DNA of 10,266 bases from positions 1 through 10,266 of the forward strand of contig CABUTY010000021.1 of assembly GCA_902494595.1 (NCBI GenBank). The letters are read 5' to 3'. Shown here piece by piece: positions 1-6,479 of the stretch (positions are counted from its first letter, which is position 1; each line of letters opens with the position of its first letter). The notes below the pieces were generated by a model, which was not told the origin of the DNA, ran no database searches, and saw nothing but the letters and a program-made list of their open reading frames with translations. This DNA comes from an uncultured Porphyromonadaceae bacterium. Lineage in GTDB: Bacteria > Bacteroidota > Bacteroidia > Bacteroidales > Muribaculaceae. The translations under genes and the position numbers were made by a program.

Positions 1-2
1 GA

Positions 3-485
3 TATGCCAGCAACATTTACCTCCATTATGGCGACGACGACCTCTTCGTGCATGAGATAGCCGATGCCTCCAACACGCGCATCGTTATCGACGACGCCAT
101 TGTCACCACTTTCTGGGGACATGTGGCCGACAGGGTATGGGATACGCGCAAGAGCCGCTACATGTTCACGGCACGCTGGCTGCCACGCGCTCCTTTCGCC
201 CGTTATGGCGCTATGTCGCTGATGAACTGGACTGCCCTCGCTGCCGCAACGGCCACCGCTATCGTCGGCGCTCCCCTACTATGGCCGGCAATTGGCGCCC
301 CGTTAATCTGGCTCGCACTACAGGCCGCTTTCATTGCCGATTACCGGAACCTCGCTTCCAAACTCCTCGCCGTCCGTCTATGGTGGGCCATCCCTCCTTT
401 CTTGCTCGCCCACCCCTTCGTGACTCTCTTCTTCCGTATCAAAAACCGCAGCGTGCGGAAATCCAACTATACCTGGCAAAGATAA
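3..485 (+). CDS. C-terminal part of a membrane glycosyltransferase, family 2 (5' truncated by window edge)
   Basis: The frame is open from the window edge, and 160 residues are visible before TAA. The fragment begins with the end of a GT-A catalytic domain: Y-G-D-D-D-L-F-V (residues 9-16) resembles the acidic segment followed by a membrane part seen in processive or membrane-anchored GT2 enzymes of Bacteroidetes. A stretch rich in W/R/K (residues ~45-60) is followed by two or three hydrophobic helices (~65-100 and ~118-135) and a basic tail ending in WQR. Inference: an inner-membrane enzyme that transfers a sugar from a nucleotide-sugar donor to a lipid or glycan acceptor. Donor and acceptor cannot be read from this part. 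The stop codon overlaps the trmB start (TAATG), which suggests co-transcription and coupled translation. The real start is outside the window; the GTG at 48 is only an internal valine codon. Confidence 0.8.
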   Translation, partial: YASNIYLHYGDDDLFVHEIADASNTRIVIDDAIVTTFWGHVADRVWDTRKSRYMFTARWLPRAPFARYGAMSLMNWTALAAATATAIVGAPLLWPAIGAPLIWLALQAAFIADYRNLASKLLAVRLWWAIPPFLLAHPFVTLFFRIKNRSVRKSNYTWQR

Positions 486-1261
486 TGGGCAAAAACAAAT
501 TGAAAAAATTCGCCGACATGGCCGGCTTCAGCTGTGTCTATCAATATCCGCGTGAGGAACTTCTCGCCAGCGGCTTCCCCTGGCGCGGCGCATGGAACAA
601 GGAAATATTCGCTACCACTCAGCCAATAGTGCTTGAACTGGGCTGCGGCAAAGGTGAGTATACCGTAGGGCTGGCTCGCCGGAACAATGGCCGAAACCAT
701 GTTGGCGTCGACATCAAGGGCGCACGAATGTGGTCGGGGGCCAAAGAGGCTGAAGAGTCCGAAATGAAAAACGTGGCCTTCCTCAGAACGGAAATAGAGA
801 ATATCGACCACTTTTTCGCCCCCGGCGAGGTGGACGAAATATGGATCACATTTCCTGACCCGCAGATGCAGAAACCACGCAAACGGCTCACCTCTACCCG
901 TTTTCTTGCCCTCTACTCCAGGATTCTGCGCCCCGACGGCATCATCAACCTCAAGACCGACTCCCCTTTCCTTTATGAATATACCCGCCGGCTCGTGAAG
1001 CTCAACGGACTTGAGGTGCTTAGCGATTCCGACGACATCTACGGCAAGGGATTCGCCGAGGGCGACGACCTTTTCGGCTCCGACATGTCGGACCCTGTGC
1101 ATTCCATCAAGACATACTACGAACAGCAATGGCTCAGCCGTGGCAAACTAATCAAGCTGCTGCGTTTCAGACTCCCCGCCGACAAAACCCTCGCCGAACC
1201 GGATGCCTCCGACATACCAAAAGACGACTACCGCTCTACCAAAGGCCGAAACAATGCCTGA
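485..1261 (+). CDS. trmB: tRNA (guanine-N7-)-methyltransferase TrmB
   Basis: This 258-residue protein methylates N7 of guanosine 46 in the variable loop of tRNA, using S-adenosylmethionine, in the cytosol. The class I methyltransferase fold is clear. LELGCGKG (residues 50-57) is the SAM-binding motif I, GVDIKGARMW (74-83) follows with the acidic D76, and ITFPDPQMQKPRKRL (121-135) is the TrmB signature with FPDP and a basic RKRL segment. A later LKTDSPF matches the conserved TDS region, and IKTYYEQQWL lies near the C terminus. The start is the ATG at 485, which overlaps the glycosyltransferase stop by one base. The N terminus MGKNKLKKFADM is the usual one in Bacteroidetes. A longer frame open from 137 would add 116 residues entirely inside the previous gene and is not credible. 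Length fits the family. Identity is very secure. Confidence 0.97.
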   Translation: MGKNKLKKFADMAGFSCVYQYPREELLASGFPWRGAWNKEIFATTQPIVLELGCGKGEYTVGLARRNNGRNHVGVDIKGARMWSGAKEAEESEMKNVAFLRTEIENIDHFFAPGEVDEIWITFPDPQMQKPRKRLTSTRFLALYSRILRPDGIINLKTDSPFLYEYTRRLVKLNGLEVLSDSDDIYGKGFAEGDDLFGSDMSDPVHSIKTYYEQQWLSRGKLIKLLRFRLPADKTLAEPDASDIPKDDYRSTKGRNNA

Positions 1262-1296
1262 CCGCTTTTGTTATTCCTTAAAAAATACAATATACA

Positions 1297-2718
1297 ATGA
1301 AAAAATTACTAAGCATAACCCTCGCCGCTCTTCTTGCCGCGGGTGCCGTGACGGCTGTCGGCGCCAAGAAAGCCCCCAAACCTGAACTTCTGGGCAAATA
1401 CAAGGCCGAATCGCCCGCTCCCGAATGGATGGAGAATGCCGTCATATATGAAGCCAACCTGCGTCAGGGCACCCCTTCACGCGACCTGAAGGGTCTGCAG
1501 CAGCAGCTCCCCCGCCTGCGCGACCTCGGCGTCGACATCGTATGGCTCATGCCCATACACCCCATCAGCGAGAAAGAACGCAAAGGGAAACTGGGCTCAT
1601 ACTATGCCGTCAGAGACTACAAGGCCGTGAATCCCGAGTTCGGCGACCTCCAGGACCTCAAGGAGTTTGTGCGCACGGCCCACAACCTGGGCATGAAGGT
1701 AATACTCGACGAGGTGGCCAACCATACCGGCGCCGACCATCAGTGGGTGACCGAACACCCCGAATATTATGCACGCAACAAGGAAGGGAAAATGTACGGC
1801 CCCTACGACTGGACCGACGTATATAAGCTCGACTACAGCAATCCGGCCACGCGCGAGGCCATGGCCGACGCTCTCGAATATTGGGTGCGTGAGGCCGACA
1901 TCGACGGTTACCGCTGCGATGTGGCAGGTGAAGTCCCCACTTCCTTCTGGAATGAGGTGCGCCCGCGTCTCCAGGCCATAAAGCCCGTGTTCATGCTCGC
2001 AGAAGCCTCCAAGCCCGAACTCCTCCTCAAGGCCTTCGACGCCGATTACGCCTGGCCTATGAAGGATGTATTCAATGCCATTGCCGCCTCTAAGGGTGTG
2101 AATGAATGGGCTGTCAAGAAGAACGAGAACCGCCCGAAGATGGATGCCCGCGACATTCCCGCTCTTATCGAACGTCAGAAAAAGGAGTTCCCCCGGGGTT
2201 CTGTACATATGCAGATGGTCACCAACCATGACCTAAACTCATGGGAAGGAACCGAGTTCGACCGTTACGGTGCCGGCACAGGTGCTTTTGCCGTGCTCAG
2301 CTATACTCTCCCCGGAATGCCTATGCTCTATACCGGTCAGGAAGTAGGCTTTAACCATCCCTTCGAATTCTTCGACCGCGACACAGTGATGCCCACTCCT
2401 ATCAACAATGAGTTCACCACCTTCTACGAGACTCTCAACGCGCTGAAGCACCGCAACAAGGCGCTGCGTGCACACGCCTCCGCCGACAACACGGTATTCA
2501 CGCCTGCCCTATCCAACGATGTAATCACCATGACGCGCACAGCCCACGAGGGCGGCAAGGTGGTGGTGATTGCCAACCTCAGCAACGAACCTGTAAAGCT
2601 GGATTACGGCAAAAACAAAACCCCGGACGTGACGGGGCTATCGAATATATTCACCGGCGAGAGCGCTGTAATTCCCGCCGAGCTGAAACCGTGGCAATAC
2701 CTACTGTTTGCTGACTGA
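1297..2718 (+). CDS. Secreted alpha-amylase family glycoside hydrolase (GH13)
   Basis: This 473-residue enzyme has a Sec-type signal peptide: a KK start, hydrophobic residues ~4-20, and probable cleavage near AVGA at 20-23. There is no lipobox cysteine, so the mature enzyme is probably periplasmic. The four GH13 regions are present: DEVANH (138-143); GYRCDVAGEVP (204-214) with nucleophile D208; MLAEAS (233-238) with acid/base E236; and VTNHD (308-312) with transition-state stabiliser D312. MPIHPI (85-90) and LYTGQE (344-349) are also typical. A C-terminal beta domain starts near 395. It should cut alpha-1,4 linkages in starch-like glucans or maltodextrins; the exact specificity cannot be told. 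No SusC/SusD, SusR or other carbohydrate genes adjoin it. The 35-nt gap after trmB shows no convincing promoter or terminator. Its 3' end overlaps the convergent phosphatase gene by 18 bp. Confidence 0.93.
   Translation: MKKLLSITLAALLAAGAVTAVGAKKAPKPELLGKYKAESPAPEWMENAVIYEANLRQGTPSRDLKGLQQQLPRLRDLGVDIVWLMPIHPISEKERKGKLGSYYAVRDYKAVNPEFGDLQDLKEFVRTAHNLGMKVILDEVANHTGADHQWVTEHPEYYARNKEGKMYGPYDWTDVYKLDYSNPATREAMADALEYWVREADIDGYRCDVAGEVPTSFWNEVRPRLQAIKPVFMLAEASKPELLLKAFDADYAWPMKDVFNAIAASKGVNEWAVKKNENRPKMDARDIPALIERQKKEFPRGSVHMQMVTNHDLNSWEGTEFDRYGAGTGAFAVLSYTLPGMPMLYTGQEVGFNHPFEFFDRDTVMPTPINNEFTTFYETLNALKHRNKALRAHASADNTVFTPALSNDVITMTRTAHEGGKVVVIANLSNEPVKLDYGKNKTPDVTGLSNIFTGESAVIPAELKPWQYLLFAD
2611..2637 (-). 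terminator. Candidate rho-independent terminator of the polysaccharide operon, inside the amylase coding sequence
   Basis: Read on the minus strand, a CCCCG/CGGGG stem (2637-2633 pairing with 2625-2621) with a 7-nt loop is followed directly by TTTTGTTTTT (2620-2611). The site lies about 65 nt beyond the phosphatase stop codon at 2701, which is the right place to end the minus-strand operon. The stem is short (5 bp, all G-C), so this is good but not certain. On the plus strand the same bases encode amylase residues near 440-446. Confidence 0.6.
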
Positions 2719-3417
2719 CAGCAGCGTTTCCATGGCGGCGACGCTTTTGGCCCGCTTGGGGAGTATGGACTCCAGCATGGCGTAACGGTGAAGGTCGCTT
2801 CCCGTAAGGTCGATGAAACCCTGCTGCAGAAGCCATTCCGCCTTCTCGCGGGCCGTGTTGCCGTAACCCCCCAGCAGTGACACGAAATTGCACTGGAAGA
2901 GCACTCCGCGGCTCTTCCAGCGCTCATAGTCCTGATAATCCATGTAGCGGTAACGCTCCGGATGCGCCAGAACGGGCGTCAAGCCTTCTGCAAACACCTT
3001 CTGTATCATCTGCTCCATACCCATGGGCGGATTGATGTACGAGGTCTCCACAAGCAGCCGGTCGCCGTCGGGGCCGATAGGAAGTATGTCGCGGTTGCGG
3101 ATACGGTCCTCGAAGAGGCTGTCGAGCATATTCTCTGATGCGAGATGCAGCTCTATAGATCCGTCATATTCTTTCTTAAGCGCTTCGTAACGCTCATGCA
3201 GGAAGCTGGTGCTGTTGGGGTATTCCTCCATGATATGCGGCGTGAGCCATACGCGTTTCACGCCAAGCTCCTCGTATTTCTTCAATACGGCGAGCGATTC
3301 CTCCATGGTGTGTATGCCGTCGTCGACACCCGGCAGTATATGCGAATGCCAGTCGGTGAATCCCTGGAACAATCCTGACTCCTCAAGTCCGGGAGCCTTC
3401 TTGCTGAATGGCCACAT
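2701..3417 (-). CDS. CpsB/YwqE-type PHP-domain tyrosine phosphatase (capsule/EPS regulation)
   Basis: The protein has 238 residues. The PHP metal-dependent phosphatase signature is clear: DWHSHILPGVDDG (22-34) with metal-binding H24 and H26, TPHI (59-62), LAHPERY (150-156) with H152, and GSDLH (206-210) with D208 and H210. This set matches the CpsB/CapC/YwqE group, manganese-type phosphatases that remove phosphate from the tyrosine-rich tail of BY-kinases controlling polysaccharide length and export. There is no signal peptide, so it acts in the cytosol. It is third in a minus-strand operon, starting 4 nt after the export lipoprotein stop, which supports a polysaccharide role. No partner kinase is encoded in the window. 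The gene's end overlaps the amylase gene by 18 bp (SVSKQ-stop against LLFAD-stop). Automatic annotation may call it histidinol phosphatase; the neighbours argue against that. Confidence 0.88.
   Translation of the reverse strand: MWPFSKKAPGLEESGLFQGFTDWHSHILPGVDDGIHTMEESLAVLKKYEELGVKRVWLTPHIMEEYPNSTSFLHERYEALKKEYDGSIELHLASENMLDSLFEDRIRNRDILPIGPDGDRLLVETSYINPPMGMEQMIQKVFAEGLTPVLAHPERYRYMDYQDYERWKSRGVLFQCNFVSLLGGYGNTAREKAEWLLQQGFIDLTGSDLHRYAMLESILPKRAKSVAAMETLLSVSKQ
2723..2748 (+). terminator. Weak candidate terminator for the amylase gene
   Basis: Five bases after the amylase stop, AGCGT (2723-2727) can pair with ACGCT (2741-2745), followed by TTTT (2745-2748). The stem is only 5-6 bp, the loop is about 13 nt and the U-tract is short. 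It lies inside the convergent phosphatase gene. It is the only hairpin-plus-T element I found near this end, and it may be chance. Confidence 0.25.
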
Positions 3418-3421
3418 CTTG

Positions 3422-4294
3422 TTACTTATTTATAAAGATACTTACGGTAGTGGCCACGCTGGCGAGCACCGAAGCCATAGAGAGCCAGAAGCTGGCGTTG
3501 ATTTCGTTACCCTCGGTACGGGTGTTGCGCTTGGCCATGGCGTTGGGCTCCACGTATACCACATCGCCCTGCTTGAGGTAATAGGCCGGGGAATTCATGG
3601 TGGCCTGCGCATTGGTGAGGTCGAGGACATAGCTGTGCATCTTGCCATCGATCTTGCGCAGCACGCGCACATTGGTGCGCTGGCCCGTCTTCAGCATGTC
3701 GCCGGCACGTGTCAAGGCGTCCAGTATCGTGATATTGTCCTGATTGAGCTGGATGAAACCTGGATCCTTTACCTCGCCCATCACGTTGACACCCGCATTC
3801 ACAAACTCCACAGTCACCGTGGGATCCTTCACAAGCTCCCGCCCGTTCAGCTCTCCCTTGATGTAGCCAGTGAGTTCCTGACGCGTCATCCCCGCTATGT
3901 GGATCTTGCCCAAAAACGGAAAGTCTATGTCGCCATCCGCGTTCACTAAATACGGGGCTATGCCTTCCGACCCTGTGGGTACATAATTGTCGCCCTTGAC
4001 CTTACCGGCGAGCGAGCCCGTATTGTCGAGCCGGTCGCTGTAGGCCTGGTTGTTGAAAAGTGCCGACACGGCCGGATCCTTCGCCTTTATGAGTATCAGC
4101 ACACGGTCGCCCGGCTGCACCCGCAACGGCATCGCAGAAATCATGTTGATCACTGTCTCCGTGCCTTTTTCATTATCGGTATCCTGGAAATAAGCCACAT
4201 CCTTGGGAGTGCTGCAGCCGGTGGCAATCACGGCCGTCAACACTCCTGCAAGCATCACGCGCAGAAGAGGCTTCTTTATATTCTTAATCTTCAT
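3422..4294 (-). CDS. Wza-like polysaccharide export lipoprotein (Poly_export + SLBB)
   Basis: This 290-residue protein has a lipoprotein signal peptide: basic start, hydrophobic core ~9-23, and IATGC with lipidated C27. The polysaccharide-export domain runs from about 55 to 165 (LRVQPGDRVLI at 57-67; DGDIDFPFLGKI at 120-131). One SLBB domain follows from about 168 (VMGEVKDPGFI at 171-181; ILDALTRAGDM at 190-200) to ~248. A hydrophobic helix at about 268-288 ends the protein (VSIFINK). Members of this family build the outer-membrane/periplasmic channel for capsule or exopolysaccharide. The start is the ATG at 4292-4294, overlapping the upstream stop as ATGA. A GGAGG-like run lies about 16 nt upstream, further than is ideal. 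It sits between the initiating transferase and the phosphatase, so the three products probably serve one export pathway. Confidence 0.92.
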   Translation of the reverse strand: MKIKNIKKPLLRVMLAGVLTAVIATGCSTPKDVAYFQDTDNEKGTETVINMISAMPLRVQPGDRVLILIKAKDPAVSALFNNQAYSDRLDNTGSLAGKVKGDNYVPTGSEGIAPYLVNADGDIDFPFLGKIHIAGMTRQELTGYIKGELNGRELVKDPTVTVEFVNAGVNVMGEVKDPGFIQLNQDNITILDALTRAGDMLKTGQRTNVRVLRKIDGKMHSYVLDLTNAQATMNSPAYYLKQGDVVYVEPNAMAKRNTRTEGNEINASFWLSMASVLASVATTVSIFINK

Positions 4295-5418
4295 TCATAC
4301 AGGTTTTTACCCTCCGATTTCTCGCGTCCGCGTATCGTGTGGGTCAACAACATATTCATCAATGTCCATACCACTATGTCGGCGGCCACTATGATGGTGG
4401 CATTGAGCACCGACGACAGCAGCAGGTTGCATATTATAAACACCGAATCGGTAATGAGTATTATAATCAGTGCCTGCCATTGCACAAGTCCCAGCGCGAG
4501 AAGCTTGTGGTGTATGTGGCATTTGTCGGGGAGGAAAGGATTGTGTCCCCGGCGTATGCGGTGGAAAAACACGCGTACCACATCCAGACAGGGCAACAAT
4601 ATCGGCGCTATCGCCAGTATCATGGCATTCTCTCCATAGGGGAGCGACACCGTGTCGATGTCGAACACACCTATCGACATGAACGACAGCAGCAGCCCGA
4701 TGGTCAGCGAGCCGGCATCTCCCATGAATATCTTCGTATGGTTCTGCGACTTGCCGAACACGTTATAATAAAAAAAGGTCATCAGCGTGCCTACTGAAGC
4801 GCCGCATATGATGCCCATCACATATTCCCCGGCCTGCAAGTATAGATAGCTGTAGAAGATAAAGGCTATCATCGACACTCCGGAGGCCAGCCCGTCGATG
4901 CCGTCTATCAGGTTTATGGCGTTGGTGACGTAGATGATGAGGAATATCGTCATCAGGCTTCCAGGTATCACTCCCCATTCACCGATGCCCAGAAAGCCGT
5001 AAAGGTTATGAATCCACATCCCCGACCCCACCAGCAGGAATCCGCATATTATCTGGAAAATGAATTTGGCGCGGTAACGAACGCCTATAAGGTCGTCGGC
5101 TATGCCCACAAGGAACATCAGCAGCAACGCGCATACCAGAAACATCATCGAGACGAAACTCTTGTCGAGTGCCGACTGTACCGTCGACAGGTCAAGGCGC
5201 AATCCTACTCCAAGCACAAGAAAACAGGAAAACAGTATGGTTGGCACAAACGCTATACCTCCGAGGCGAGGTATCACGCCCCGGTGTATCTTTCGTTCAT
5301 TGACTTCATCGAAAAGGTTACGCCTGAATGCTATCAGCAATATCTTCGGTATTACCATACCGGTGATGAACACTGCCAACAACAGGCATACCACATAATT
5401 CGATATCCAGAAATCCAT
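4291..5418 (-). CDS. WecA/MraY-family undecaprenyl-phosphate sugar-1-phosphate transferase
   Basis: This 375-residue polytopic membrane protein, with about ten or eleven hydrophobic segments from residue 8 on, belongs to the family that transfers a sugar phosphate (often GlcNAc-1-P from UDP-GlcNAc) to undecaprenyl phosphate, the first step of many glycans. Signature motifs are present: ADDLIGVRYRAKF (107-119) with the DD pair at 108-109; NAINLIDGIDGLASG (166-180); FMGDAGS (231-237); and the cytoplasmic HIHH (301-304), typical of the WecA/TagO side of the family rather than MraY. An RGGVP-like RLGG at 51-54 is also conserved. It is the first gene of the minus-strand operon; its predicted promoter is 57-88 nt upstream. 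No Shine-Dalgarno is visible. The start is the ATG at 5416-5418. The sugar used cannot be read from sequence, so no gene symbol is given. Confidence 0.93.
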   Translation of the reverse strand: MDFWISNYVVCLLLAVFITGMVIPKILLIAFRRNLFDEVNERKIHRGVIPRLGGIAFVPTILFSCFLVLGVGLRLDLSTVQSALDKSFVSMMFLVCALLLMFLVGIADDLIGVRYRAKFIFQIICGFLLVGSGMWIHNLYGFLGIGEWGVIPGSLMTIFLIIYVTNAINLIDGIDGLASGVSMIAFIFYSYLYLQAGEYVMGIICGASVGTLMTFFYYNVFGKSQNHTKIFMGDAGSLTIGLLLSFMSIGVFDIDTVSLPYGENAMILAIAPILLPCLDVVRVFFHRIRRGHNPFLPDKCHIHHKLLALGLVQWQALIIILITDSVFIICNLLLSSVLNATIIVAADIVVWTLMNMLLTHTIRGREKSEGKNLYE

Positions 5419-5421
5419 TAC

Positions 5422-5434
5422 CGTTTAAACGTTT
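5422..5434. repeat. Overlapping short palindromes near the start of the WecA-like gene
   Basis: CGTTTAAACG (5422-5431) is a perfect 10-bp palindrome, and AAACGTTT (5427-5434) overlaps it. They lie 4 to 16 nt upstream of the start codon, between it and the tandem repeat. They could be a small operator or an RNA fold near the ribosome site, but palindromes this short arise by chance in AT-rich leaders. Confidence 0.35.
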
Positions 5435-5465
5435 GATTCGGTGTCCCTTTTGATTCGGTGTCCCT
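5432..5465. repeat. Perfect 17-bp tandem direct repeat in the polysaccharide operon leader
   Basis: The unit TTTGATTCGGTGTCCCT occurs twice head-to-tail with no mismatch (5432-5448 and 5449-5465). It lies between the WecA-like start codon and the minus-strand -7 box, so the transcript leader should contain two copies of its complement (AGGGACACCGAATCAAA). Neither flank continues the repeat. It could be a recent slippage duplication, a paired binding site, or an RNA element. Confidence 0.9.
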
Positions 5466-5474
5466 AATGAGCCA

Positions 5475-5506
5475 CAAAATTACTGCATTTTTTTTAATTT
5501 TCCAAT
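5475..5506 (-). promoter_or_regulatory. Promoter of the minus-strand polysaccharide operon
   Basis: On the minus strand, TAATTTTG (5482-5475) matches the Bacteroidetes -7 consensus TAnnTTTG exactly. ATTG (5506-5503), one mismatch from the -33 TTTG box, lies 20 nt upstream, the usual spacing. The transcript should begin near 5468-5471, giving a leader of about 50 nt that contains both copies of the tandem repeat. Confidence 0.7.
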
Positions 5507-5538
5507 TTTGCATATATTTGACCATTTGCGTAATTTTG
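5507..5538 (+). promoter_or_regulatory. Promoter of panB
   Basis: TTTG (5507-5510) and TAATTTTG (5531-5538) match the Bacteroidetes -33 and -7 boxes exactly, with a 20-nt spacer. The start of transcription would fall near 5543-5546, leaving a leader of about 20 nt before the panB ATG at 5566. A second -7-like match, TATATTTG (5513-5520), has no good -33 box. Confidence 0.75.
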
Positions 5539-5565
5539 CAGCCGAAATCAAAAGATGATAAAATA

Positions 5566-6387
5566 ATGTCGACACAGACAGAATCGACCAATCTGCGGAA
5601 GGTCACCACACGGCGCCTTACCGAGATGAAACAACGCGGCGAAAAAATATCCATGCTTACGGCCTACGACTATTCGTCGGCTCTGATAGTGGACAGCGCA
5701 GGTATCGACGTGATACTGGTAGGCGACTCGGCCAGCAACGTTATGGCCGGAAATGTGACCACTCTCCCCATCACCCTTGACCAGATGATTTATCACGCCA
5801 AGTCGGTGATAAAAGGGGTGAAACGCGCTCTCGTGGTGGTGGACATGCCTTTCGGCTCATACCAGGGAAATTCCAAGGAAGCCCTCGCCTCCGCCATACG
5901 TATCATGAAAGAGAGCCATGCCGAGGCCGTCAAGATGGAAGGCGGCGCTGAAATCCGCGAGTCTATCGAAAGAATACTCTGCGCCGGCATTCCCGTGATG
6001 GGCCATCTGGGCCTTACTCCTCAGAGCATCAACAAGTTCGGAACCTACACCGTGCGTGCCCGAGAAGAAGCCGAGGCTGAAAAGCTTCTTTCCGACGCCA
6101 GGATGCTCGAAGAAATAGGTTGCTTCGCTATTGTGCTCGAGAAGATTCCCGCCGAACTCACCGCCAGAGTGGCCGCCGAACTCACCATACCCATCATCGG
6201 AATCGGCGCCGGCCCGGCCGACGGCCAGGTGCTCGTGATGCACGACATGCTCGGAATCAACAAGGGGTTCTCCCCCAGATTCCTCCGACGATACGCAAAC
6301 CTCGCCGACATAATGCATCAGGCTATCGCCAATTATGTGGCCGACGTGAAATCCGCCGACTTCCCCAACGCCGAGGAATCTTACTGA
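5566..6387 (+). CDS. panB: 3-methyl-2-oxobutanoate hydroxymethyltransferase PanB
   Basis: This 273-residue cytosolic enzyme transfers a hydroxymethyl group from 5,10-methylene-tetrahydrofolate to alpha-ketoisovalerate, giving ketopantoate, the first committed step of pantothenate and CoA synthesis. Conserved parts are visible: LTAYDYSSA (31-39), VGDS (52-55) with metal ligand D54, VDMPFGSY (92-99) with D93, VKMEGG (122-127) with K123 and E125, GHLGLTPQS (146-154), the catalytic-glutamate region LEKIP (191-195), and [14 protein letters not shown] (211-224). The frame stays open 36 codons upstream, but that stretch holds the promoter boxes, so I place the start at the ATG at 5566, giving the normal family length. 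No Shine-Dalgarno is evident, only an A-rich leader. It is a single-gene unit with its own promoter and a strong terminator; panC and panD are not here. Confidence 0.96.
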   Translation: MSTQTESTNLRKVTTRRLTEMKQRGEKISMLTAYDYSSALIVDSAGIDVILVGDSASNVMAGNVTTLPITLDQMIYHAKSVIKGVKRALVVVDMPFGSYQGNSKEALASAIRIMKESHAEAVKMEGGAEIRESIERILCAGIPVMGHLGLTPQSINKFGTYTVRAREEAEAEKLLSDARMLEEIGCFAIVLEKIPAELTARVAAELTIPIIGIGAGPADGQVLVMHDMLGINKGFSPRFLRRYANLADIMHQAIANYVADVKSADFPNAEESY

Positions 6388-6392
6388 TACAG

Positions 6393-6420
6393 AGCCTGTC
6401 TGACAAAGACAGGCTTTTTT
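6393..6420 (+). terminator. Rho-independent terminator after panB
   Basis: AGCCTGTCT (6393-6401) pairs perfectly with AGACAGGCT (6407-6415) around a 5-nt loop GACAA, followed by a run of T to 6420. It begins 5 nt after the panB stop and precedes the purF promoter box, so it separates the two units. Confidence 0.93.
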
Positions 6421-6454
6421 ATAGTCCTTTTACCGGAATCTGCCGGAAATTTAT

Positions 6455-6462
6455 TAATTTTG
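6455..6462 (+). promoter_or_regulatory. -7 promoter box of the purF-like gene
   Basis: TAATTTTG matches the Bacteroidetes -7 consensus exactly and continues into GCAG, as in the panB promoter. It lies 17 nt before the ATG, so the leader should be only about 12 nt. No good TTTG is found at the usual distance (the nearest is TTTT at 6428-6431, 23 nt away), which suggests a weaker or activator-assisted promoter. Confidence 0.55.
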
Positions 6463-6479
6463 CAGAGCGAAACACAAGC

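Noticed and set aside
137..484. Upstream extension of the trmB frame
   Set aside because: It would lie wholly inside the glycosyltransferase gene in another frame. The ATG at 485 gives the standard TrmB N terminus and length.
467..1129. 220-codon minus-strand frame opposite trmB
   Set aside because: Antisense shadow; trmB motifs are intact on the plus strand.
1262..1296. Possible promoter before the amylase gene
   Set aside because: A TTTG occurs at 1267-1270, but no TAnnTTTG follows at the right spacing before the ATG, so the evidence is insufficient.
1597..2229. 210-codon minus-strand frame opposite the amylase gene
   Set aside because: Antisense shadow; the plus-strand frame holds all four GH13 regions.
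3209..3949. 246-codon plus-strand frame across the phosphatase/export gene junction
   Set aside because: It is a shadow of two well-supported minus-strand genes, with no recognisable domain.
5458..5565. 36-codon N-terminal extension of PanB
   Set aside because: It overlaps both promoter boxes, starts inside the tandem repeat, and has no counterpart in the PanB family. It would resemble a membrane segment on a cytosolic enzyme.
6120..6479. 120-codon upstream extension of the purF-like frame
   Set aside because: It runs across panB, the panB terminator and the purF -7 box. The ATG at 6480 places the nucleophile cysteine at residue 8, as expected for a short propeptide.
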